A stretch of 64,000 bases of DNA from Thalassorhabdomicrobium marinisediminis (GTDB taxonomy: Bacteria > Pseudomonadota > Alphaproteobacteria > Rhodobacterales > Rhodobacteraceae), in the NCBI RefSeq assembly GCF_003072065.1, contig NZ_QCYG01000002.1, positions 124,001 to 188,000 on the forward strand, given 5' to 3'. A program made the position numbers and the translations under genes. Numbering within the stretch: the stretch's first letter is position 1; each line of letters starts with the position of its first letter. Shown one piece after another: positions 1 to 8,291 of this stretch. The notes beneath the pieces are model-generated. The model had not been told where the DNA came from, did not search any database, and worked only from the letters and a program-made list of their open reading frames with translations.

Positions 1-1
1 C

Positions 2-442
2 AAACGGGCCGAGGCCGCGCGACTTGAGGACCAGCTTGATTGGGTGATGGGGGACGCCATGGCGCTGCCCTTCGAGGACAACACCTTCGACGTCTATACA
101 ATCAGCTTCGGCATCCGCAACGTGACCCGCCCGCAAGCGGCATTGAACGAGGCGTATCGCGTCCTCAAACCCGGGGGGCGGCTGATGGTGCTGGAATTCA
201 GCCAGATCCCCAACGACATGATGCAGCGGCTGTATGATTTCTATTCCTTCAACGCGATTCCGGTGATGGGCAAAGTGATCACCGGCGACCGCGACAGCTA
301 TCAATATCTCGTCGAATCGATCCGCAAGTTCCCCGATCAAGAGACGTTCCTCGAGATGGTGAAAACCGCCGGGTTCGAGAACGCGAAGTATCGCAACCTG
401 AGCCTTGGCATCGCCTGTCTGCACTCCGGCTGGAAGGTCTAG
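2..442 (+). CDS. ubiE: UbiE methyltransferase, C-terminal part (cut by window edge)
   Basis: C-methyltransferase of ubiquinone (and, where present, menaquinone) biosynthesis, using S-adenosylmethionine in the cytoplasm. The reading frame is open from base 2, so the start and the main SAM-binding glycine loop lie to the left of the window. Visible family blocks are the GDAMALPF segment followed by [13 protein letters not shown], then the [12 protein letters not shown] block, and the C-terminal end with CLHSGWKV, which is typical of UbiE. It stops one base before the start codon of ubiB, so the two are very probably co-transcribed. The family assignment is secure; only the missing N-terminus cannot be judged. 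Confidence 0.93.
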   Translation, partial: KRAEAARLEDQLDWVMGDAMALPFEDNTFDVYTISFGIRNVTRPQAALNEAYRVLKPGGRLMVLEFSQIPNDMMQRLYDFYSFNAIPVMGKVITGDRDSYQYLVESIRKFPDQETFLEMVKTAGFENAKYRNLSLGIACLHSGWKV

Positions 443-443
443 G

Positions 444-1976
444 ATGCGCGGACCACACAACATCTGGCGTCTGATCCGGACGGGCGCCACGCTGGAACGC
501 ACGGGTGCGATGCCGGTCCTGCTGGACGCGGTCGAGGCGCCACGCTTGACGCGTATGGCGATACGGGGGCTGGTCTGGCCGTTCCAATGGCTCGGGCTGA
601 AAGGGGACGAAACGCTCCCCCCCGTGCCGCGCGCGCTGCAGGCGATGGGTCCGGCCTACATCAAGTTCGGGCAGGTGCTGTCCACCCGCCCCGATGTGGT
701 GGGCTCCGGCCTTGCGGTTGAGTTGCGCGTTCTGCAGGACAAGCTGCCCCCTTTCCCGGTCGAGGTCGCCAAGGCCGAGGTCGAGAAAGAGCTGGGCCGC
801 CCCGTCGATGCGCTGTTTTCCATGTTCTCCGAACCCGTGGCGGCGGCGTCGATCGCGCAGGTCCATCAGGCGCAACTGCGCGAGAGCGGTGATTTCGTCG
901 CCGTGAAGGTCCTGCGTCCGGGGATCGAACGGGCGTTTCAGCGCGACATTGACACCTTCTACCTGATCGCTTCGTTCCTCGATGCGGTCTCGCCCTCGTC
1001 CCGGCGTCTGAAGCCGCTGGACGTGATCGAACATTTCGAAGGGGTCGTGCTGGGCGAGCTGGACCTTCGGCTGGAAAGCGCGTCGGCGTCGGAATTCGCG
1101 GCCAACACGGAGACGGATAAGGGCTTCACCCTGCCCCGCGTGCGCTGGGCGTTGTCGGCGCGCCGGGTGATGACGCTGGACTGGGCCGAGGGGATCAACG
1201 CCGCCGAGGTCGAGGCGATCGCCGCCGCCGGGCACGACATGACGCAACTGGCGCAACGGGTGCTGCAACTGTTCCTGAAGCACGCCCTGCGCGACGGGTT
1301 CTTTCATGCGGATATGCACCACGGGAACCTCAAGATCGCGCCGAACGGGGATATCATCGCCCTTGATTTCGGCATCATGGGGCATCTGGATGAATACACC
1401 CGTCGGGTCTATGCGGAGATCCTGTTCGGCTTCATCCAGCGCGACTACATGCGCGTGGCGGAAGTGCATTTCGAAGCAGGCTATGTGCCCGCTGACCGGG
1501 ATGTGAACGCATTCGCCCGCGCCCTGCGCGCCGTGGGGGAGCCGATTTTCGGCATGAACGCGGAACAGATTTCCATGGCGCGGTTGCTGTCCTATCTGTT
1601 CGAGGTCACCGAACGTTTCGGGATGGAAACCCGCACCGAGCTGATCCTGTTGCAGCGGACTATGGTTGTGGTTGAGGGCGTGGCGCGGACCTTTGATCCG
1701 CGGATGAACATCTGGGACGCCGCCAAACCCGTGGTCGAGACCTATATCGCCGACAGCATCGGGCCACGTGCGATGATTGCGGACCTTCAGCGGACGGCGC
1801 GGGTGCTCGGGCGGTTCGGGCCACGTTTGCCGGCCTTGGCCGAATCGGCCCTGATCCGGCTGAGCGAAGAGCGTGACCCCGCCCCCCGCGCCCGCCCCTG
1901 GCCCGCAGTCGGCTGGATGGCGGTGGGGGCCGGATTGGCAACCGCCGTCGCTGCCGTGATCGCAGGGATCGCCTGA
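444..1976 (+). CDS. ubiB: UbiB, atypical kinase-like ubiquinone biosynthesis protein
   Basis: 510-residue member of the UbiB/ADCK (ABC1) family, needed for ubiquinone synthesis as a membrane-associated ATPase-like factor. The sequence shows the family's KFGQ motif in the N-terminal extension, the alanine-rich AAASIAQVH loop that replaces the kinase glycine-rich loop, an invariant lysine in VAVKVLRPG, the HADMHHGNL catalytic-like loop and DFGIMG. A hydrophobic C-terminal segment (last ~25 residues) should be the membrane anchor. The ATG at 444 begins one base after the ubiE stop; a longer frame from 405 lies inside ubiE and is not used. It ends back-to-back with flgD on the other strand with no space between stops. 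Confidence 0.95.
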   Translation: MRGPHNIWRLIRTGATLERTGAMPVLLDAVEAPRLTRMAIRGLVWPFQWLGLKGDETLPPVPRALQAMGPAYIKFGQVLSTRPDVVGSGLAVELRVLQDKLPPFPVEVAKAEVEKELGRPVDALFSMFSEPVAAASIAQVHQAQLRESGDFVAVKVLRPGIERAFQRDIDTFYLIASFLDAVSPSSRRLKPLDVIEHFEGVVLGELDLRLESASASEFAANTETDKGFTLPRVRWALSARRVMTLDWAEGINAAEVEAIAAAGHDMTQLAQRVLQLFLKHALRDGFFHADMHHGNLKIAPNGDIIALDFGIMGHLDEYTRRVYAEILFGFIQRDYMRVAEVHFEAGYVPADRDVNAFARALRAVGEPIFGMNAEQISMARLLSYLFEVTERFGMETRTELILLQRTMVVVEGVARTFDPRMNIWDAAKPVVETYIADSIGPRAMIADLQRTARVLGRFGPRLPALAESALIRLSEERDPAPRARPWPAVGWMAVGAGLATAVAAVIAGIA

Positions 1977-2630
1977 TCAGCCTTCGCGCAGGGCGCTGAC
2001 GTCCGAGGCCAGCACCGCGACGCCGCCTTCCAGCAACAGGACCGACGCGCCGTTCTCGCTGCGGACCTCCTGCACGCGGGCATAGACGTCCGCCACCTCA
2101 TCCAGCACCACGTTGCCGCCGGAGTGGCTCTCGACGCGGAAGGTATAAACGCCGGTGGGCAGCGGATTGCCGGCGCTGTCCACGCCGGCCCAGTCCACAG
2201 GCTCGGCCGATTTGGCGATTTCCATGCGCTGCACCTCGATGCCGTCCGCGTCCAGCACCACCAGTTCGACCTTGTCGGCGATGGCGGCGGGATTGGGCGC
2301 GATGGTGATCGGGCTGCCGTCGAAATACGCGGGGGCGGCGGCGCGGGCCTCTTTCCCGACCCAATCGGCCATCTGCGCCATGCCGGTCGTGTTCATCTGC
2401 ACCATGAGCGAGGACAGAAGGTCATTGGTCAGCACCTGCTGCTCGACGCCGGAAAACGTCGCCAGTTGCTGGGCATAGTCCGAGGCATCGGTCGGGTTCA
2501 GGGGGTCCTGATTCTCCATCTGCACGGTGAGCATTTTCAGGAAGGTCTCGAAGTCCGAACTGATCACCGCCTCCGACGTTTCGGTGGTCGGCACGAACGA
2601 GGCGGCGGATGGGGTGCTTGCGATTTCCAT
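1977..2630 (-). CDS. flgD: FlgD, flagellar hook capping/assembly protein
   Basis: 217-residue hook-cap protein that scaffolds polymerisation of FlgE at the growing hook tip. The N-terminal third carries the FlgD hallmark in which FLKMLTVQMENQDPLNP is followed by an S-x-F-S-G-V-E-Q block; the middle contains a FLN-like beta region with the LPTGVYTFRVES element. The ATG at 2630 is chosen because the family N-terminus starts there, and the upstream extension would overlap fliK. It follows fliK by 13 bases on the same strand, so the pair forms an operon. The stop codon directly abuts the ubiB stop. Confidence 0.92.
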   Translation of the reverse strand: MEIASTPSAASFVPTTETSEAVISSDFETFLKMLTVQMENQDPLNPTDASDYAQQLATFSGVEQQVLTNDLLSSLMVQMNTTGMAQMADWVGKEARAAAPAYFDGSPITIAPNPAAIADKVELVVLDADGIEVQRMEIAKSAEPVDWAGVDSAGNPLPTGVYTFRVESHSGGNVVLDEVADVYARVQEVRSENGASVLLLEGGVAVLASDVSALREG

Positions 2631-2643
2631 GGGAAAGCTCCGG

Positions 2644-4650
2644 TCAGAGTTTGAGGTCCAGACCGCCCGTCGGGGCCGTCCGTGAAGGTGTGTTCGCGGG
2701 CATGTCGTCTGCGGCGGCAAGAGCGGGCGTGTTGCGGGTGGGCCGCTCATCCCCGTTCGGGGTGTCGCCCCCGGCCGAGGTGTCGCCGAAGGAGAAGGTC
2801 AGGGACGCGTGCCCCATGTCGCGGAACTCCTGAATGAGCTGGTCAAGATTGCGGCGCATCAGATCGGCGGTCTCCGGGCGCTCGGCCATGATCGTCATGG
2901 TGAGCCCCTGTTCGCCGGTGGTGAGGGTCATCCGGACGCGGCCCAACTCTTCGGGGTTGAGCGCGATCTCGGTGGTGCCGCCCGCCGCCGGCGGCATCGC
3001 CGAGGCAAGCTGCGTCGCGACCTTCGGAACGATCGCGCGGTCCATCATCGGGGCGCTGGCATGGGCAGAGGTCGAGGCAGTCTGCGCGGTTGGCGTGAGC
3101 ACAAGTCCGTCGGAGTCCAGTTGTCCGGGGGCGCTGTCGAAGGCGCCCAGTTCCAGGGGCGATAGGGACGGACCGAAACCGGTCGTCTCGAAACCCGTCG
3201 GCGTAGCAAGGTTCAGCGGCGCGGTTGAAGATACGGCTGTTGAAGACACGGTCGTGCGCACAGTGGGCGCGGTTTGCGGCAGGCCCAGCCGGGCCGGAAC
3301 AGGTTGATCGACGCGCGGCTTCGGTATCAAATTCGACGTAGCTTGCGGGGTGATTGGCTGCTCGTTTGGCAAAAAACCATTCTGCGTGATGTCCGGAGAA
3401 GCGGCTGGCGTCGGAGCGTCCGACTGGGTGAGGTGCGGTGCCTGTGGTCGCTGCCGGGTCTCGGGCAACGGGGTGACGGAACGGCGAGTCGCGCCGTCGG
3501 CCATCGTCGCCGGAGCGGGAGTCGCGTCTCTGTTTCGGGACGTGGGCCCCTGCCCTTCAACGCGGAAAGCGGTCATGGCCCGCGCGCCCTGTGATTGCCC
3601 CAGCGACCGCCCGTCCGGAAGGGATGGAAGCCGGCTCACAGGGGGCTGCGATTCGGGCGTGGGCGTCGGGGCTTTCGGGGTGGGCGCGGGTGCAGCCGGG
3701 CTTGTGAGCTGCGACGTATCGGAGCGCGGCAGTGCGGCGCTAAAGGCCGCCGACCTGTGCGCATCGCGGGGCTGGGTGGGGCGATCGCGCAGACTGACAC
3801 TGTCAGCGACTTTGCTGCCGATGGCCTGCTCGGCAAGACTGGGGCGGGGTCTGGCACTCTGCGGGTGCACGTCCGACGGCGACGCAGTCCGCCCGGCTGC
3901 GCGCGTCGATGCGGCAACGGGCGATTCGACCTGCGGACTGCTTAAAGGTGCGGTTGCGGGCGATGGTGGTGCAGGCACCGCCTTCGCTGTTTGCGATGGA
4001 ATCGTCACGGAATTTGCCTCCTTCCGCGCGGGGAGGGTTGCGTTTGCCCCCGGCTGCGAGCGGACGGGGGTAGTCTCCTGAAACTGCCCCTGCGGCGGGG
4101 CCGGTTCGGCGGCGCGCGACAGGGTCTGCGGCCCCTGGTCCACCGGAATCGGTTGGATTTGCGCCCTCTGATCCACCGGAGTCGGTTGGATCTGCGGGGC
4201 TGCTGCGGTCTGGTGTTGCGTCAGCGGCGCAAGCTCAGCCTTGGCCGGTTGCGGGAGCACGGGGGCCGCTGGGTCGGTGGACATACGCGGCATAAAGGCT
4301 GGCCCGTGCGGGGGCCGCGCCGGGGCGTCAGTGTCCGGGGCTTCATGGGCGGAGGCGGGACGGCTGTCGAGGCGCGTCTCGGCCGTTGGAACCGGCGCGC
4401 GCGCGGCCTCGGGCAAAGGGTCGGTGGCGTCGCCTTCGGCCTTGGGGGTCGGCGTCGGCACCTCACCCTCGGGGAGGGTCGGCAGCGCGGGAGCGGCGGG
4501 TGTTTCGGCGGCGATCTGGTCGCTCAGCACCTGCAGAAAGGGGATCTGATCCCCGGTCTCGGACGGTGCCGCCCGCCCTTGGGATGTGCCGGATTTCAGG
4601 CCTCCGGACAACAGGGACAAACCCGGGTCGGTATTTTCAAAAGGGAACAT
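2644..4650 (-). CDS. fliK: FliK-like flagellar hook-length control protein
   Basis: 668-residue secreted ruler protein that sets hook length and triggers the substrate switch of the flagellar export apparatus. Only the last ~110 residues are conserved: a segment with EIALNPEELGRVRMTL and a downstream F-R-D-M-G-H-A-S-L-T-F-S-F motif match the Flg_hook domain. The first ~520 residues are extremely Pro/Ala/Thr/Ser/Gln-rich with imperfect repeats (for example two copies of QIQPIPVDQ-like text), as is usual for the disordered ruler part. ATG at 4650 gives the usual short hydrophobic N-terminus; the 19-residue extension upstream is unlikely. It heads the fliK-flgD operon, divergent from the rod-binding gene. 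Confidence 0.88.
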   Translation of the reverse strand: MFPFENTDPGLSLLSGGLKSGTSQGRAAPSETGDQIPFLQVLSDQIAAETPAAPALPTLPEGEVPTPTPKAEGDATDPLPEAARAPVPTAETRLDSRPASAHEAPDTDAPARPPHGPAFMPRMSTDPAAPVLPQPAKAELAPLTQHQTAAAPQIQPTPVDQRAQIQPIPVDQGPQTLSRAAEPAPPQGQFQETTPVRSQPGANATLPARKEANSVTIPSQTAKAVPAPPSPATAPLSSPQVESPVAASTRAAGRTASPSDVHPQSARPRPSLAEQAIGSKVADSVSLRDRPTQPRDAHRSAAFSAALPRSDTSQLTSPAAPAPTPKAPTPTPESQPPVSRLPSLPDGRSLGQSQGARAMTAFRVEGQGPTSRNRDATPAPATMADGATRRSVTPLPETRQRPQAPHLTQSDAPTPAASPDITQNGFLPNEQPITPQATSNLIPKPRVDQPVPARLGLPQTAPTVRTTVSSTAVSSTAPLNLATPTGFETTGFGPSLSPLELGAFDSAPGQLDSDGLVLTPTAQTASTSAHASAPMMDRAIVPKVATQLASAMPPAAGGTTEIALNPEELGRVRMTLTTGEQGLTMTIMAERPETADLMRRNLDQLIQEFRDMGHASLTFSFGDTSAGGDTPNGDERPTRNTPALAAADDMPANTPSRTAPTGGLDLKL

Positions 4651-4762
4651 CGTCGGCTTCTCCGAGTCGCAAGGTTGCCTTTCTCTAGCGCCCAGATGCT
4701 TACCCAATCTTTACCGACACCGGCTAAAGATCGTGAAAATTGTCACGATCGGAGCATACGCT

Positions 4763-5059
4763 ATGAACATCGACTCGACACCATCGCTTAGCCCCTCCCC
4801 CCGGACGGGGGGAGACGACCCGGACCTTCGCGCCGCGCAGCTGATGAAGGTCGCACAGACCCTGGAAGCGCAATTCCTGTCGGAAATGTTGAAATCCGCA
4901 GGCGTCGGGCAGACGCCGGGCACCTTCGGCGGCGGCGCGGGAGAGGACCAGTTCGCGTCCTTCCTGCGCGATGAACAGGCCAAACAGATGACCGAGGCCG
5001 GCGGCATCGGTCTGGCGCAGGCGCTGTTCGAATCAATGATGGCGAAATCCGATGGGTAG
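4763..5059 (+). CDS. Rod-binding protein (FlgJ N-terminal-domain type)
   Basis: 98-residue protein consisting only of the FlgJ rod-binding domain, which helps assemble the flagellar rod in the periplasm. The block LRAAQLMKVAQTLEAQFL, then a Gly-rich linker, then DEQAKQMTEAGGIGLAQ match this family; the muramidase half found in enterobacterial FlgJ is absent, which is normal in alphaproteobacteria. The ATG at 4763 starts the conserved protein; the open frame extends upstream but into the fliK promoter region. It overlaps the next gene by 8 bases and is divergent from fliK. Confidence 0.85.
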   Translation: MNIDSTPSLSPSPRTGGDDPDLRAAQLMKVAQTLEAQFLSEMLKSAGVGQTPGTFGGGAGEDQFASFLRDEQAKQMTEAGGIGLAQALFESMMAKSDG

Positions 5060-5387
5060 CCGCCGGATTGACGGGTTCCTTGCCCTGCTCGAGGAAGAAC
5101 GCAGCCTGTTGCTGCGCGGTGATCTGCAAGCGCTTGGGGATCTGGCATCGCAGAAAGAGGCGCTGACGGAAACGCTGGAACAGGTGTCGAGCGCGGACCT
5201 CGGGCGGCTGTCGCGCGCGCTGGATCGCAACAAGTCCTTGCTGGCGGCGGCGCAAAGCGGGGTGGCCACGGTGCTTGAGACGTTACGCGCCCAGAAACAG
5301 GCGCGCCGGTCGCTGTCCACCTACGACCGCGCTGGGCGGCCCGCGACCATCGCCCGCACCAGCGGCGGCACCGAACGGCGGTTCTAG
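5052..5387 (+). CDS. FlgN-like flagellar export chaperone (putative)
   Basis: 111-residue, largely helical protein with heptad-like leucines between residues 8 and 85, matching in size and pattern the FlgN-type chaperones that hold hook-filament junction proteins before export. A basic C-terminal tail contains the STYDRAGRP string I associate with the Rhodobacterales version. It overlaps the rod-binding gene by 8 bases, so the two are translationally coupled. The assignment rests on context and helical pattern more than on a diagnostic motif, and it could be a different flagellar helper. It is the last intact flagellar gene before the deletion scar. Confidence 0.6.
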   Translation: MGSRRIDGFLALLEEERSLLLRGDLQALGDLASQKEALTETLEQVSSADLGRLSRALDRNKSLLAAAQSGVATVLETLRAQKQARRSLSTYDRAGRPATIARTSGGTERRF

Positions 5388-5597
5388 AAAATTGGACTCA
5401 AAGGCCATGGATATCGGATGCAGGCATTAAACCCCTGTTAGGGCTGTCGGGTCATGTTGGCCGGGCACCCAGCAACGGGTGGCGCCGACCGCAAAACCGG
5501 ATCGGCATTCGTCAGAAGGACGCCTCATCCAGCCTGTGCAGGGCTGGTTCATGAAATCCCGGCGCAAAAGCGCCCTTATCTATAGGACCCGAATTAT
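5388..5597 (+). other. Structured leader of a lost gene (probable flagellin-type 5' UTR)
   Basis: About 210 bases without a gene. It holds two clear hairpins (5529-5547 with a CCAGCC/GGCTGG stem, and 5561-5574 with GGCGC-AAAA-GCGCC) and ends in AGGACCCGAATTATG, a good ribosome-binding site and start codon at 5596. That ATG opens only eight codons before a stop, and its third codon already lies in the motB remnant of the other strand. The arrangement looks like the intact 5' leader of a highly expressed gene whose body was deleted. In this flagellar context a flagellin is the natural candidate, but that identity is inferred. Confidence 0.45.
5529..5547 (+). other. Hairpin in orphan leader
   Basis: Perfect 6-bp stem CCAGCC/GGCTGG with a seven-base loop, 49 bases before the orphan ATG at 5596. 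It is followed 13 bases later by a second hairpin (GGCGC-AAAA-GCGCC, 5561-5574). Such paired stems are typical of long stable mRNA leaders; there is no T-run to make either a convincing terminator. Confidence 0.5.
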
Positions 5598-5687
5598 GGC
5601 CACTTTCCATGCGCCACCGTGATGGCCGCCGCCTGCGACGACCTTCTTGCGTTTGATGATGACCGGCGCGTTTGATCGATCCGACAT
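5580..5687 (-). pseudogene. motB: motB remnant: first ~30 codons of the flagellar stator gene
   Basis: A minus-strand frame starts at ATG 5687 behind a GGGGGACGCT ribosome-binding site and encodes 35 residues. Residues 1-30 read as a MotB N-terminus: the PVIIKRKKV lysine-rich cytoplasmic stretch followed by GGGHHGGAWKVA, which in complete MotB leads directly into YADF and the proton-channel transmembrane helix. Here homology ends exactly after the Ala codon (near 5598), and five unrelated residues and a stop follow. No transmembrane helix or peptidoglycan-binding domain is present anywhere nearby, so the gene is truncated and cannot make a stator. The break coincides with the orphan ATG of the opposite-strand leader, marking a deletion junction. 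Confidence 0.82.
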
Positions 5688-5762
5688 GAGCGTCCCCCGT
5701 TACTGACGTGGAACATCCCTAGGAGGCAGCGCAGCCGGCGCTGTGATGGAAATGTGGTGCGG

Positions 5763-6524
5763 CTAGGGCAAACGCTTAAAATACATCTCATCCGGGCCGC
5801 AGAACTCGACCAGATCGTAGCCCTTCTGGTCCATGAGTTGCTTGATCTCGGGCGTGCCCCTGTTGTTCTCGATCGCCCAGATTTTCACGTCATGACGCTC
5901 GAACGGGAAGCTTTGCAGGCAGGCCATCTCACCGCCTTCGATATCGAGAGAGATGAAATCCGGGTTCGGGATGTCCACGTGGTCCAACAGCGCCGACAGC
6001 GTCATCGTCTTGACCGTGATCAGGTTTTCCTTGTGGCGCTTGTCGCTGCGGACCCGTTGCAGCAAGGTCTTGTCGTAGCTGTCCACCAGACCGCTCATCT
6101 GGGTGTAGCCTTCGGTGATCTCGACGAACTCGGCTTCCCCCTCATCCAGGGCGATGGCGACCTCAAAACAGGGGCAGCGCCGGACGGTGCGGGCTTTCTC
6201 GATCTGCGTGCTGACCGGTTCGACCAGCGCGCCGGTCCAGCCGCGGTGGGTTTCCAGATAGAACGTGTTGGAGCCGGTGACCCCGTCATAGCCACCCACA
6301 TCGACGAAGGTGCCCCCGCGCATAGCCTTTGTCATCGTGTCGACAACGCGATCCTGCCCCGCCTGCGAGGTATAGGCATACAGCGGCGAGAGCATCTGCT
6401 GGATCTCGTGCAGTTGCCGCACGATGGGCGCCCGCGCGCGTGAGCGGTTGTCCTCAAGCTGGCGGGCCAGTTTTTTGGCTTCCTTGCGCAACAGGCGCTG
6501 CGCTTCTTTGACGTTCTCGCTCAT
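5763..6524 (-). CDS. FkbM family SAM-dependent methyltransferase
   Basis: 253-residue methyltransferase of the FkbM type, a family that O-methylates sugars or polyketides. An N-terminal charged helical stretch (~55 residues) precedes the catalytic fold; TFVDVGGYDGVTGSNT is the SAM-binding glycine loop, and FISLDIEGGE is the characteristic motif of the family. The ATG at 6524 overlaps the stop of the upstream DUF6165 gene by four bases (ATGA), so it is the last gene of a coupled unit with DUF6165 and the TPR protein. Its position beside flagellar genes and a glycosyltransferase-like protein suggests glycan methylation, but the substrate is unknown. Confidence 0.85.
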   Translation of the reverse strand: MSENVKEAQRLLRKEAKKLARQLEDNRSRARAPIVRQLHEIQQMLSPLYAYTSQAGQDRVVDTMTKAMRGGTFVDVGGYDGVTGSNTFYLETHRGWTGALVEPVSTQIEKARTVRRCPCFEVAIALDEGEAEFVEITEGYTQMSGLVDSYDKTLLQRVRSDKRHKENLITVKTMTLSALLDHVDIPNPDFISLDIEGGEMACLQSFPFERHDVKIWAIENNRGTPEIKQLMDQKGYDLVEFCGPDEMYFKRLP

Positions 6525-6925
6525 GTCTCTACCCCGTGGTCTTTGTAGGATTTTTCTTCGATCAGGGCGGACCCCAACAGCAGGTTGATTTTCTTCTTCA
6601 CCTCGGCGCGGCGGTCGTTGGTGACATAGACCGCGCGGGCAAGACGGATGAAGGTTTCTCCGAAATCCTTGGCCCGTTCGCAATCCCGAATGTCATCCTC
6701 GATCACCCAAAGGGCGGCGTTGATCTGATAGAGCTCCTCCCACAGGCCCTGCAACTTCTCACTGTCGGGGATCTGCGCCTGCGCTGTTTGCATCAGCGCC
6801 GCTTTTTCCACCTGCACGTTGGCGCGTTTGTCGGGATCGGTGATCCGTTCTTCTTTGAGGCGCAGGATCGTCAGCTTGTCGATCAACTCCCCCGGGGAGG
6901 TGGGCACGAGAATGTGGTCAGCCAT
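6521..6925 (-). CDS. DUF6165 family protein
   Basis: 134-residue cytoplasmic protein of unknown function. The N-terminal motif ILVPTSPGELIDKLTIL followed by a charged KEERI helix matches the DUF6165 family, whose members are usually found next to TPR and glycosyltransferase genes. The rest is predicted helical with many charged residues and no catalytic signature I can recognise. It overlaps both neighbours (8 bases with the TPR protein upstream, 4 bases with the FkbM gene downstream), so all three are translated together. Function in glycan assembly is inferred only from this company. Confidence 0.72.
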   Translation of the reverse strand: MADHILVPTSPGELIDKLTILRLKEERITDPDKRANVQVEKAALMQTAQAQIPDSEKLQGLWEELYQINAALWVIEDDIRDCERAKDFGETFIRLARAVYVTNDRRAEVKKKINLLLGSALIEEKSYKDHGVET

Positions 6926-8288
6926 GGGCTTTCGCTTCCCTTTCCAAAGCGGCATGGGCGGCGTCGAACACCGAAGCCCAGTCCTGCGGCGCGGCCTGCC
7001 GGCACAGCCGCATGGAGGGATACCATTTCGTGCCCCGCCCCGCATGGCGATAGACCCAGAAGGCATCCCAGTGCAGCAGGACCCATGTCGGCAGGCCAAG
7101 CGATCCGGCGATATGCGCGGTCGCCGTGTCGGATGTGATGATCAGGTCCATTTCGCGCATGGTGGCCGCCGCATCGGCAAAGTCGCGGTCGGTGCTGGCG
7201 GTGTCGATGATCAAGGCCGCGCTGCCGTCCTTTTCGTAGGCCTCAAGGAACGGGCCCTTGTAGAGCGAGAAGAGCTGCACGTTGGGAATCCGCGCCATGG
7301 GCAGAAAGTCCCGATGGGTGAAAGAGCGGAAGGAGTTGCCCTTGTAGGTGGCCGAGCCGGACCACACGACGCCCACTTTGAACATATCCTGATGGTGCGC
7401 GGTGAAGCCTTGCGCCCGTGCGACGGAATCGGGCGGCACGGTAAGGGTCGTGGGGGGCGGGATTTCGCCCCGGTCTTTGGGGCCGATCACCAGTTTCGGC
7501 AGGTCCATCAAGGTGATCCAGAGGTCGATCGGGTCGTCGCGATGGGCGGCGGGGCCGATCCAGTCGAGCCCTTCGATCCCGGACAAAAGGCGCGTCAGTG
7601 GCGGTTTGGCCACCAGCCGCACCCGCGCGCCGCGGGCGGCCAGAAGGGGAATGAACCGCACCAGCAACACCATGTCGCCGAACCCCTGTTCGGGCAGGAT
7701 CAGGATCGTCTTGCCGGCGACCTCGTCCCCATCGCGCCAGCGCGGGAAAGGCACGTTGAGCGGTTCAAGCTCGCCGGTCCTCCAGCGGGCGTCGTAGTTG
7801 CGAAACGCCGCGCCATACTGCCCGGCCCCCAGTTGCGCGAAGGCCAGTTGCAGCTGGATCTCGGGCTCTTGCGGGTAGGTTTCGACCAGCGGAGTAAGGT
7901 AATCGATGGCCTTCTGGTATTCTCCCATCCCGCGATAGCAGCGCCCGATCATCGCGTGATGCATCAGGTGGTTCGGGTTGAGCGCGAGGGATTTCTTGCG
8001 CAGCTTGATCGAGCGTTCATAGCCGCCCAGATCCGACAGGATATTCGCGTAATTGTTCAGCACGCCTTCCTGATCGGGGGCGAGGGCATAGGCCCGCTCT
8101 TGGGCGATGAGGGCCATATCGTGCTGTTCGCGGGTGCGGTAAAGCGCGCCTAGGTTGGTCCAAATGCCTGCATCGTCCGGATACCGCGCAAGGTAGCGGG
8201 CATAGGCCTGCAACGCGGCGTCAAGCTGGCCGGCCTTGTGCCTGTCGACCGCGATCCTGCGGGCGGTGGCCCGATCCGGCGTGGTCAT
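6918..8288 (-). CDS. TPR protein with C-terminal glycosyltransferase-like domain
   Basis: 456 residues. The first ~160 form tetratricopeptide repeats (pattern W-x2-LG-x2-Y, then N-x-A-N-I-L, then G-x-C-Y-R-G-M-G-E-Y). The remaining part resembles a GT-B fold of the ADP-heptose/GT41-like kind: LPEQGFGDMVLLVRFIP near residue 200 corresponds to the phosphate-binding loop, and DLIITSDTATAHIAGSLG near residue 390 to the donor-binding C-terminal half. Proteins with this architecture are common in roseobacter surface-glycan and flagellin-modification loci. It starts the coupled trio with DUF6165 and FkbM and begins 3 bases after the stop of the unknown gene upstream. No membrane segments are seen. 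Confidence 0.75.
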   Translation of the reverse strand: MTTPDRATARRIAVDRHKAGQLDAALQAYARYLARYPDDAGIWTNLGALYRTREQHDMALIAQERAYALAPDQEGVLNNYANILSDLGGYERSIKLRKKSLALNPNHLMHHAMIGRCYRGMGEYQKAIDYLTPLVETYPQEPEIQLQLAFAQLGAGQYGAAFRNYDARWRTGELEPLNVPFPRWRDGDEVAGKTILILPEQGFGDMVLLVRFIPLLAARGARVRLVAKPPLTRLLSGIEGLDWIGPAAHRDDPIDLWITLMDLPKLVIGPKDRGEIPPPTTLTVPPDSVARAQGFTAHHQDMFKVGVVWSGSATYKGNSFRSFTHRDFLPMARIPNVQLFSLYKGPFLEAYEKDGSAALIIDTASTDRDFADAAATMREMDLIITSDTATAHIAGSLGLPTWVLLHWDAFWVYRHAGRGTKWYPSMRLCRQAAPQDWASVFDAAHAALEREAKAHG

Positions 8289-8291
8289 GGG

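Noticed and set aside
279-1469. A 396-codon open frame antisense to ubiB
   Set aside because: Its translation is Arg/Gly/His-rich without any family motif and mirrors the high-GC third positions of ubiB. Frames like this are common in GC-rich DNA.
5388-5600. Sigma-28 promoter in the orphan leader (TAAA at ~5427 with a downstream box)
   Set aside because: The putative -10 matches only about half of GCCGATAA, so it is not strong enough to list.
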